Source: UBA2033 sp035345875
GTDB taxonomy: Bacteria; Spirochaetota; Leptospiria; Leptospirales; Leptospiraceae
DNA length: 64,000 bases
Direction of reading: 5' to 3'
NCBI GenBank assembly: GCA_035345875.1
Contig: DAORDH010000026.1
Coordinates: 11,240-75,239 of the forward strand
Part shown: positions 7,686 through 15,242 of the stretch, piece after piece
Layout: the number at the start of each line of letters is the position of its first letter
Numbering within the stretch: position 1 is the first letter of the stretch
The notes under the pieces: generated by a model
The model's database searches: none
Seen by the model: the letters and a program-made list of their open reading frames with translations, nothing else
What the model was told of the DNA's origin: nothing
Program-made: the position numbers and the translations under genes

Positions 7686-8801
7686 ATGAAACTTAAATAT
7701 TTACCCATATTATTACTTTTATTCCTTTTTGCTATCGACAAGATTTTTATTATCCCTTCTGTAAGAAAAGCGATAGTGCAAAATCATGTAAACTCTTATG
7801 AAGTTTTAAATAACCTGCTAGATAAGCTTTATAAGGAACATATAGAAAAATATAAAAAAATCTCAAACTTATCTGCTGACGAAGTAGAAAAAGAGACAAT
7901 TATTTTTATGGGAACCTCAAGAAGTGTAGAATTTGCCAATATGAAAGATTCTCTTTTTGATAAAAATCCATTTGTAAAAAACGCAGCGGCAACTTCTCGT
8001 ATTCCGGTAACATCTTGGACGATTCGTGCGGCTCCTTTTATCCATATATACCAAATTTACAATCATTTTATTAATACACATACTCGACCTAAGCTTGTTG
8101 TCGTCGAAGTGAGTTATCCATCTTTTAATAAAAATAATATTTTTAAAAAGAAAAGTGATATTCATGACTTTACATTCGATGAGTTTTTAGATTCACATGG
8201 AGAGTTTTCAAATGCTGATAAAATTGAATATTTATCTTCTGTATTTTTTGTCTTGAATCGTTCTAATATTAACTGGAAAGGTTTGTTATCGTCTGGTATC
8301 AATACGAATACAGATGTAAATGCTACATTAGATTTTGTTCTAGATGCAAAGAAACTCATGGAGATGAGAGAAAATCAAGGTAGCTGGATGCAAGGAACAA
8401 AGGAGAATCAAGAAGATGAAGCTCTAGTGAATACCTATCAAAAATACACAGATTGGGTATTACAATCCTTTTATCAAAATGTTCAAATTGATTTAACTTC
8501 TTTTAATTTACTCAAGAAAATAGTCCGAGAAGCAAAACAGAAAAATGTAAATCTAGTTTTGTATCGCGCGAGGACTCATTCCTCCTTAAAGAAGGCAACT
8601 GCTCGATATGCCAAGAAAGAAGAAATTTGGTTGCAAGAAGTGACTAAATTAGCAAAGGAGAATTCTGTTTCTTTCTATGATTATGAAACGTCAGGTGCTC
8701 TAGAATGTGATTACTTCGTAGATACAAGCCATATGTCAAAGTCTTGCTTTCCCGAAATGCTGGAAAAGATTGTTGAAGGTGAAAAAAAGAAATCAAACTA
8801 A
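7686..8801 (+). CDS. DUF1574-like envelope protein, probable acetylation partner of the MBOAT
   Basis: The 371-residue protein has an N-terminal membrane anchor (about 5-25) and an extracytoplasmic domain. SGNH-hydrolase-like signatures are visible: IFMGTSRSVEF near residue 80 (candidate nucleophile Ser) and FVDTSHMSKSCFPEM near 345 (candidate Asp-x-x-His pair). DUF1574 proteins are typical of Leptospira and sit beside MBOAT acyltransferases, like AlgJ/AlgX or DltD beside AlgI or DltB. Close spacing to the MBOAT gene supports one acyl-transfer machine. The tyrosine ammonia-lyase gene follows 27 bp later on the same strand and may be co-transcribed. Confidence 0.8.
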   Translation: MKLKYLPILLLLFLFAIDKIFIIPSVRKAIVQNHVNSYEVLNNLLDKLYKEHIEKYKKISNLSADEVEKETIIFMGTSRSVEFANMKDSLFDKNPFVKNAAATSRIPVTSWTIRAAPFIHIYQIYNHFINTHTRPKLVVVEVSYPSFNKNNIFKKKSDIHDFTFDEFLDSHGEFSNADKIEYLSSVFFVLNRSNINWKGLLSSGINTNTDVNATLDFVLDAKKLMEMRENQGSWMQGTKENQEDEALVNTYQKYTDWVLQSFYQNVQIDLTSFNLLKKIVREAKQKNVNLVLYRARTHSSLKKATARYAKKEEIWLQEVTKLAKENSVSFYDYETSGALECDYFVDTSHMSKSCFPEMLEKIVEGEKKKSN

Positions 8802-8828
8802 TCTTTCGCTTTTCTAGTTTAAAACAAT

Positions 8829-10379
8829 ATGAAAGACATTTATATCCTAGAAAATAAAAATCTATCTCTAGAAGAATTTTCTACTATTTTAGAAAAGAAG
8901 AAAGAGATAGTTTTTTCTGGAGAAGTTTTATCACGGGTAAAGAAATCTAATTCATTTTTAGATTCTCTTTTAGCGAATAAAGTTTTACTCTACGGGATTA
9001 ATACTGGATACGGACCGTTAGCAACTACACATCTACCGTTGTCTCAAGCCAAAGTTTTACAGAAGAATTTAATTTATCATCTATCGACTGGTGTAGGTGA
9101 AACTCTTTCTCCAATTTATGTGAGAGCGTCTATGCTTGCTAGACTGATTTGTCTCTCAAAAGGATATTCGGGAGTTAGTTTAAAATCAATTACTCGTCTA
9201 AAAGATTTTTTAAACCAAGATATCATTCCGTATATTCCAAAGATAGGGACAGTGGGAGCAAGTGGGGATTTAACTCCTCTTGCTCATATGACTCTTGCGT
9301 TGATCGGAGAATCAAAGGTTTTTTATAAAGGCAAATTAATTGATTCAAAGATAGTTCATAAAAATCTGAAATGGAAGCCATTGCAATTAGGTCCAAAGGA
9401 TGGTCTTGCCTTTGTAAATGGGACTTCAGTTATGACAGGAATTTCTGCTGTGAATGGAATTCTTTCAAAAAGAGTTATCCAGTATTCTATCATACTTTCT
9501 TTGTTGTATGCAGAGATCTTGCAGGCAAAAGAAGAAGCTTTTTTTTCTGTAGTAGCCAGATTAAAACCTCACCCTGGCATCCAAGCATTTATTACTCAAT
9601 GGTTACAATACTCTCAGGATTCTAAAAGATTCAAAAAAAGAAAACAGTTCAATAATATAAAAGAAACTTCTTATGAAAATGAATTATTACAGGATCCTTA
9701 TACAATCAGAACGATTCCACAAACAATAGGCGCTGTTATTGATGTCTTAGATTCTCATAATAAAACTATTGAAATTGAATTAAATTCAATTTCAGATAAC
9801 CCAATTTTTGTTGAAGAAGATGAAGCGGTTATCCATGCAGGAAATTTTCAAGGTTATTCAATTTCCCTAGCTGCGGATAATCTATATAATGCGCTCGTTA
9901 CGATTGCAATTCATTCCGAAAGAAAAATTGCCCGTATAACAGATAACAAACTCAATGGTGGACTTCCTAATTTTTTACAAAAAAACCAAAATGGATTACA
10001 TAGCGGTTTTATGGGTGCACAAGTTACTGCTACAGCTCTTGTGGCTTGGATGAGAAGTCATGCAACACCCGCTTCGATCCAATCCATTCCAACCAACGCA
10101 AATAACCAAGATATAGTCAGCATGGGAACCATTGCTTCTATTAAAACATCTGAATGTTTAGATAGAATCTTTGAACTACTTGCAATAGAATCATTGGTTC
10201 TTGCACAGGCTTTTGATCTGAAAGAGGGAGAATTAGAAGAAAGTGGATTTAGTTCTACTTCCAAAAATTTTATAAAACAAATTCGTGAAAATTCTCCCTT
10301 TCTAGAAAAAGATAGGCCCCTCTCCAATGAAATTATGGATCTTGCATATCGTTTAAAAAATGGACTAATAAAGATTTAA
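8829..10379 (+). CDS. Aromatic amino-acid ammonia-lyase, predicted tyrosine ammonia-lyase
   Basis: The 516-residue protein belongs to the histidine/phenylalanine ammonia-lyase family. The MIO cofactor triad Ala144-Ser145-Gly146 lies in GTVGASGDLTPLAHM, and the catalytic Tyr61 in INTGYGPL. The selectivity loop reads NLIYHLSTG: His84-Leu85 take the place of His89-Leu90 in Rhodobacter tyrosine ammonia-lyase, while histidine lyases have Ser-His and phenylalanine lyases Phe-Leu. The predicted reaction is tyrosine to p-coumarate plus ammonia, which supplies the PYP chromophore; PYP lies 4.2 kb upstream. Its last 15 bp overlap the convergent ligase-like gene. A histidine ammonia-lyase is the main alternative, made less likely by the His-Leu pair and by no hut genes nearby. 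Confidence 0.85.
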   Translation: MKDIYILENKNLSLEEFSTILEKKKEIVFSGEVLSRVKKSNSFLDSLLANKVLLYGINTGYGPLATTHLPLSQAKVLQKNLIYHLSTGVGETLSPIYVRASMLARLICLSKGYSGVSLKSITRLKDFLNQDIIPYIPKIGTVGASGDLTPLAHMTLALIGESKVFYKGKLIDSKIVHKNLKWKPLQLGPKDGLAFVNGTSVMTGISAVNGILSKRVIQYSIILSLLYAEILQAKEEAFFSVVARLKPHPGIQAFITQWLQYSQDSKRFKKRKQFNNIKETSYENELLQDPYTIRTIPQTIGAVIDVLDSHNKTIEIELNSISDNPIFVEEDEAVIHAGNFQGYSISLAADNLYNALVTIAIHSERKIARITDNKLNGGLPNFLQKNQNGLHSGFMGAQVTATALVAWMRSHATPASIQSIPTNANNQDIVSMGTIASIKTSECLDRIFELLAIESLVLAQAFDLKEGELEESGFSSTSKNFIKQIRENSPFLEKDRPLSNEIMDLAYRLKNGLIKI

Positions 10380-11732
10380 ACTAGTTAACATTTTTTTTCT
10401 ATCAATTCCACCTTTAGGTGAATAAAACCAATTCGTTTCTGGAAGTTGTGTGATTTGAATTACATAATTTTTTAGAATGGTAGGAATGTTTTTTAGTATA
10501 GAATCTTCTTTAGATGTTTTGTTTTTGCTATTATAAAAAATATAAACTTTATCTTTAAAATATAGCAGGCATTGCGACAAATCTGAATTTGCCGCTAAGG
10601 ATTCTTCTAGTTCTTCTGGTTGGATCATAAGTCCGTTTGGAAGTTTAAATGCAAAATCTAGTCTTCCTCTAAAAAAATAGCCTTCCTGTTTCTTTTCTAC
10701 TATGTCACCAGATCTTATCCAAGAATTATTTGGAATATATTCTATCGAGTTCCCTTTCCAGTATCCAAGAAAAGCATTTTTCCCTCTAAACAATAATTCG
10801 TGGCTATCAGAAAGAATCACATCGCATCCTAACTCACTTCCTAAATAATTTTCTCGAAAAAATCCTTTTTCTCCCAAACAAATTCCGGGTGACGCTTCTG
10901 TTTGTCCATAACCGACTCGTAACTTGGTTGAGCTGAGTGATTCAGATAATTTTTTTGAAATAGGTGCGCCACCGATGATACCAGATTCGAGGGAAGATAA
11001 TAATTGTATTCCTTTTTCTTTTGCTAATATCCTTTCTATTACTAAAGGGACGGATGAAAAATGAGTCACATGGTATTTTTCAAAATTCTCAAAAATTGAA
11101 TCAATATCTCTTCCACTCCTTGAATCTCGAATGATTGTATCAGAATAGAACGTTGTTAGAAAGAGATCTAATACAAGACCAAAGCAATGACTCCAAGGAA
11201 GGATAGACAAAGAAATACTTTTACTAGACTCAATTATTTTTGAATGAGTCTGAATTACATGTTCTATGCTTTCCTCGCTTAGACATATGTATTTAGGATT
11301 TCCGGTAGACCCAGAAGATTGAAGGATAAAACGAATCTTTGGGTCCGATGGTATCTCTTTCTTATTTATATTTATTCTTTTAGGAGGCATACCCATTTCA
11401 TCGGGCGAGATGGAATTTTCTATTTGTTTATTTGATATAATTAGACTAGGTTTGATTTTATTTATATGCGGTAAATCTAAATTATCCGCTCTAATAATTG
11501 CAATAGTTAATTTCTCCCAGATCGCTGCGTATAGAATATGCAAGAAAGCAGGGCTTTCGGGATAGGCGAGTAGAATTCTATCACCGCTTTTTATTCCATT
11601 TTCTCTAAAGAAATTTACCCAAGCTCTCACACCAATCCAAATGGTTGCAGCAGGTATAATTGTATCTTTAAAGATAAACAATGGATGAGGTTTCTCTTTT
11701 AATCGTTCAAAAATTAAATCTTGTAAAGGCAT
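10365..11732 (-). CDS. ANL-superfamily acyl-CoA ligase-like protein, predicted p-coumaroyl-CoA ligase for PYP
   Basis: The 455-residue AMP-binding enzyme shows the P-loop LQSSGSTGNPKYI, the A5 motif GYGQTEASPG, and the A7-A8 region SGDIVEK...GYFFRGRLDFAFKLPNG. It is short for a 4-coumarate ligase, with a small N-terminal part. In PYP-bearing bacteria a ligase of this family activates p-coumarate for loading on the PYP cysteine. The convergent overlap with the ammonia-lyase fits that role. Oddity: the A10 motif reads SPKGGIDRKKM, so Gly442 sits where the catalytic Lys for adenylation is expected. The start is set at ATG 11732; a TTG at 11747 would add five residues. The family is certain; the substrate is inferred from context. 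Confidence 0.8.
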   Translation of the reverse strand: MPLQDLIFERLKEKPHPLFIFKDTIIPAATIWIGVRAWVNFFRENGIKSGDRILLAYPESPAFLHILYAAIWEKLTIAIIRADNLDLPHINKIKPSLIISNKQIENSISPDEMGMPPKRININKKEIPSDPKIRFILQSSGSTGNPKYICLSEESIEHVIQTHSKIIESSKSISLSILPWSHCFGLVLDLFLTTFYSDTIIRDSRSGRDIDSIFENFEKYHVTHFSSVPLVIERILAKEKGIQLLSSLESGIIGGAPISKKLSESLSSTKLRVGYGQTEASPGICLGEKGFFRENYLGSELGCDVILSDSHELLFRGKNAFLGYWKGNSIEYIPNNSWIRSGDIVEKKQEGYFFRGRLDFAFKLPNGLMIQPEELEESLAANSDLSQCLLYFKDKVYIFYNSKNKTSKEDSILKNIPTILKNYVIQITQLPETNWFYSPKGGIDRKKMLTSLNLY

Positions 11733-11837
11733 ACTACTCGAATTCAATATTGGATTTAATTAAATTAGAAAATTTAGTAAATACATTTCTTTCAATGAGT
11801 TAAAAATTTTAGTCCTACAATCTTTTTAACAAAATAT

Positions 11838-13175
11838 CTAGGAACAAATAATACTAGCTGGCAGGCTGAGCGTGAAATTAGATCCTTTGCCTTCTGTGCT
11901 TTCTACACTAATCGTTCCATTTAATTTTTGCATGAGTTCTTTACATATATAAAGTCCTAATCCAGTCGAAACTTCATTGTCTAATCCATTTCTTTTTTTT
12001 GTGCTGGTTAAATCAAATATACGTTTTAAAAGTCTTTCGGGTATACCGATTCCCTCATCAATAAATGAAATGTATAAATACTGATCTAACGTCACAGAAA
12101 GTGTAATTTTTTTTCCTCTTGGTGTGAATTTCAATGCATTGCTAATTAGATTCTCTAAAACTCGATTGAGTGAATTGACATTTATTTTGATTTTGATATT
12201 TTCTTTGCAAATGATTTCGAATTGTAAATTTTTATTAAATGCTACACCAGAAAAATTATCTACAAGGCTTTGTAAATTTTCTAGTAGATGAATTTCGGTC
12301 AAATTTGTATCTGTATTTGTAATAATTTCTGAAATATTTGAAAAATCTTGCACAATTTTTAAGGCTCTGCTATTTGCTTCAAACAGAGAAAGCAAATAAC
12401 GATTCAAATCAGGATCATGAATATTTTTTCGAATTAAGAGTCGATTTAATAAATCTTGCATACCTAGAATGCCAGAGAGTGGGTTTTTTATATCATGATT
12501 CAATGTATGATAAAGCAGTTCGTTTTCACGAAGGGCTTTTTGTAATTTATAATTTAAGTTTCTGCTTGATTTTAGTTGGTTGCCTAGGACTTTTTCGTAT
12601 CGTGCATTAATTTTTAAAAAGGTATATAAACCAAAGCAATATGTGCTAAAGGAGAGTATTGCAAAAATAATTGTAAGTAATCTTTCGTCATTGTGATTTC
12701 TTGGGGTATACTCAATAAAAGGAATATCAACAAAAAAATACAGTAACAAACCGATCACATTTAAAGTTGTAAAAAATAAAACATCCTTCCTCTCTTCCAA
12801 ATTAAAAAGAAAGAACGTTGCTGATCCTACAAATATATCAAACAATAGATAGATTTCTAAGTCTTTTTCTTTTAACATTAAAAAGATAATAGTTAAATTC
12901 ATAGAAAGAGCTAGAATTCTTTTGGCAATTTGAAAATTGAAAAGCCGAACGATTAGAAAGTTTAGAGCAAATAAAAAAAGGAATAAATACGTTAGTATCC
13001 ATTCGAATCGATTTAAAGGAAGAGGTGATGTGATGATAAATACAAGAATCACCGCTAGGATTGAAGAATTTGTAATATTAAAGAAAATTAAGTTAGGCTG
13101 ATGGGCATTGGGGACTTTTTTGATCCCAAAGAATACTATATTTTTAAGAAAATTTTTTATTTTTTTTAAGATCAT
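11838..13175 (-). CDS. Membrane sensor histidine kinase
   Basis: The 445-residue protein has an N-terminal membrane domain of about six hydrophobic segments (about 30-190) without a recognisable sensor fold, then a short coiled coil. The HisKA H-box is LNHDIKNPLSGILG, followed by a complete ATPase domain: NRVLENLISNALKFT (N box), FIDEGIGIPERLL (G1) and STGLGLYICKEL (G2). No response regulator is adjacent. It lies 105 bp downstream of the ligase-like gene's start, on the same strand, so a shared transcript is possible but not shown. The signal sensed is unknown. Confidence 0.92.
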   Translation of the reverse strand: MILKKIKNFLKNIVFFGIKKVPNAHQPNLIFFNITNSSILAVILVFIITSPLPLNRFEWILTYLFLFLFALNFLIVRLFNFQIAKRILALSMNLTIIFLMLKEKDLEIYLLFDIFVGSATFFLFNLEERKDVLFFTTLNVIGLLLYFFVDIPFIEYTPRNHNDERLLTIIFAILSFSTYCFGLYTFLKINARYEKVLGNQLKSSRNLNYKLQKALRENELLYHTLNHDIKNPLSGILGMQDLLNRLLIRKNIHDPDLNRYLLSLFEANSRALKIVQDFSNISEIITNTDTNLTEIHLLENLQSLVDNFSGVAFNKNLQFEIICKENIKIKINVNSLNRVLENLISNALKFTPRGKKITLSVTLDQYLYISFIDEGIGIPERLLKRIFDLTSTKKRNGLDNEVSTGLGLYICKELMQKLNGTISVESTEGKGSNFTLSLPASIICS

Positions 13176-13202
13176 GAAAATTGTATTTCATGTGAGAAAT
13201 AA

Positions 13203-13238
13203 AAAAGGGATTGTGCAAGTAAAACACAATCCCCTTTT
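13203..13238 (-). terminator. Rho-independent terminator of the PEP carboxykinase gene
   Basis: Read on the minus strand, GGGATTGTG pairs with CACAATCCC around a 9-nt loop, and the stem is followed by a run of six T. It begins 12 bp after the pckG stop codon and separates that gene from the downstream histidine kinase. Confidence 0.85.
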
Positions 13239-13249
13239 AAAATTAGAAT

Positions 13250-15073
13250 TTATTCGCCTAAATTCCATTTTTCTGGAGAACGCCAGAGTCCTGATAGAAG
13301 TAGTTCTCGAATCCAGATAAATTCTTTTGGAATTTTATCATAGAGTTTAGTGAAAAGTTCTTCATGGAGTAAAAGTTCTCCTTTCCAACCTTCTCGGTCA
13401 ATTGAGATCACTTCGTTGAATTGTTCTCTTGTAAAATTCATTCCTCTCCAATCGATGTCTTCATGTCTTGGAACCCAGCCAAGTGGAGATTCGATAGCAG
13501 AAATTTTACCTTGAGAACGTTCTACGATCCATTTTAGGATACGCATATTTTGTCCGTATCCAGGCCATGCAAATTTTCCGTCTTTGTTTTTTCTGAACCA
13601 GTTTACACCAAAAATTCTAGGTGGGTTTGGAAGTTTACGTCCAAAGTTTAACCAATGTGTAAAATAGTCTGCAGCATGGTAGCCCATGAATGGAAGCATA
13701 GCGAAAGGATCACGTCTAACGTTACCAATTGCTCCTGTTGCAGCAGCAGTTGTCTCAGAACCCATAGTCGCAGCAGAGTAAACACCGAAGTTCCAGTTGA
13801 ATGCTTGATAAACGATAGGAACTAAGCTACTTCTTCTACCACCGAAAATAAGTGCACTTATTGGAACACCATTTGGATTTTCATATTCAGGGTCAACAGA
13901 AGGACATTGACTAATTGGAGCTGTGAATCTTGCGTTTGGATGAGCAGCAGGTTTTCCACTTGCAGGATCATACGGTTTTCCTGTCCAATCGGTTAATCCA
14001 TCTGGAGCTTTGTCAGTCATTTCTTCCCACCAAACGTCACCGTCTTTAGTGAGAGCAACGTTAGTGAAAATAGTATTTTTAGCAAGAGCTTCCATTGCGT
14101 TTGGATTTGTTTTATAATTTGTTCCTGGAGCAACACCAAAAAGTCCTGCTTCTGGATTGATTGCATAAAGCTGTCCATCATCTTTAGCTTTGATCCATGC
14201 AATGTCATCCCCAACGGTTGTTACTTTCCAACCTTCCATTTCTTTTGGAGGAATGAGCATCGCAAAGTTTGTTTTACCACATTGGCTAGGGAAAGCGGCA
14301 GCAACATAGGATTTTACTCCTTGTGGATTTTCAACACCTAAGATCAGCATATGTTCTGCAAGCCAACCTTCATCTCTCGCCATTGTAGATGCGATACGTA
14401 AAGCAAAGCATTTTTTGCCGAGTAGTGCATTTCCACCATAACCAGAACCATAAGACCAAATAGTTCTTTCTTCTGGGAAATGAGTGATGTATTTTTCTTT
14501 GTTACAAGGCCATGTAGAATCTTTTTGTCCTGGAGCAAGTGGAGCTCCTACGGAGTGAAGTGCTTTTACGAATGGTTTATCGCCAAGAATATCTAAAACT
14601 TTTTTACCCATACGAGTCATGATCTTCATGTTTACAGCGACGTAAGCAGAATCAGATAATTCTACACCGATATGCGCGATATCTGATCCAAGTGGTCCCA
14701 TGCTAAATGGAATCACATACATTGTGCGACCTTTCATACATCCATCATATAATTTAGTCATGATAGACTTCATTTCATCAGGATTCATCCAGTTATTTGT
14801 AGGTCCTGCATCATCTTTTCTTCTAGAACAAATAAAAGTTCTGTCTTCTACACGCGCAACGTCAGAAGGATCTGAGAACGCTATATAAGAGTTTGGTCTT
14901 TTTTCAGGATTTAGCTTTTTAAATACTCCAGCATCAACGAGGTCTTGGCAAAGTTTGTTGTATTCTTCTTCCGATCCGTCACACCAGTATATTTTGTCTG
15001 GTTTACAGAGGGCAGCAGTTTCTTTTACCCAATCGACCAACATTTTATTTTTTACATAAGATGGTATTTCCAT
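13250..15073 (-). CDS. pckG: Phosphoenolpyruvate carboxykinase (GTP)
   Basis: The 607-residue enzyme has the usual length of the GTP-dependent family. It interconverts oxaloacetate plus GTP with phosphoenolpyruvate plus CO2 and is the entry to gluconeogenesis. The kinase-1 loop FPSQCGKTN (261-269) includes the hyper-reactive Cys265. Other family blocks are FSMGPLGS (substrate Arg/Gly region), TTVGDDIAWI (metal-binding Asp pair), and FGGRRSSLVPIV. A GAGGAGAA ribosome site precedes the ATG. It is a single-gene unit with its own terminator. Strong gluconeogenesis fits an organism living on fatty acids, as leptospires do. Confidence 0.97.
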   Translation of the reverse strand: MEIPSYVKNKMLVDWVKETAALCKPDKIYWCDGSEEEYNKLCQDLVDAGVFKKLNPEKRPNSYIAFSDPSDVARVEDRTFICSRRKDDAGPTNNWMNPDEMKSIMTKLYDGCMKGRTMYVIPFSMGPLGSDIAHIGVELSDSAYVAVNMKIMTRMGKKVLDILGDKPFVKALHSVGAPLAPGQKDSTWPCNKEKYITHFPEERTIWSYGSGYGGNALLGKKCFALRIASTMARDEGWLAEHMLILGVENPQGVKSYVAAAFPSQCGKTNFAMLIPPKEMEGWKVTTVGDDIAWIKAKDDGQLYAINPEAGLFGVAPGTNYKTNPNAMEALAKNTIFTNVALTKDGDVWWEEMTDKAPDGLTDWTGKPYDPASGKPAAHPNARFTAPISQCPSVDPEYENPNGVPISALIFGGRRSSLVPIVYQAFNWNFGVYSAATMGSETTAAATGAIGNVRRDPFAMLPFMGYHAADYFTHWLNFGRKLPNPPRIFGVNWFRKNKDGKFAWPGYGQNMRILKWIVERSQGKISAIESPLGWVPRHEDIDWRGMNFTREQFNEVISIDREGWKGELLLHEELFTKLYDKIPKEFIWIRELLLSGLWRSPEKWNLGE

Positions 15074-15242
15074 GTATAATTCTCCTCATGCTTACATCTA
15101 AGTACTATTTGATTATTCTATATCTTTTTTCAAAGAACTTTTTTCTCAATTTAAGGTCACAAAAATACTGAGAATTATCAGGATTTTAAAATTCCTCTCT
15201 TTTTATTCTTGCTGATTTAGAAAAATTCTATATAAATGCCGA

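Noticed and set aside
8829..10379. Histidine ammonia-lyase (hutH) label
   Set aside because: The selectivity loop has His-Leu instead of Ser-His, there are no hut genes nearby, and PYP and a ligase-like gene are close.
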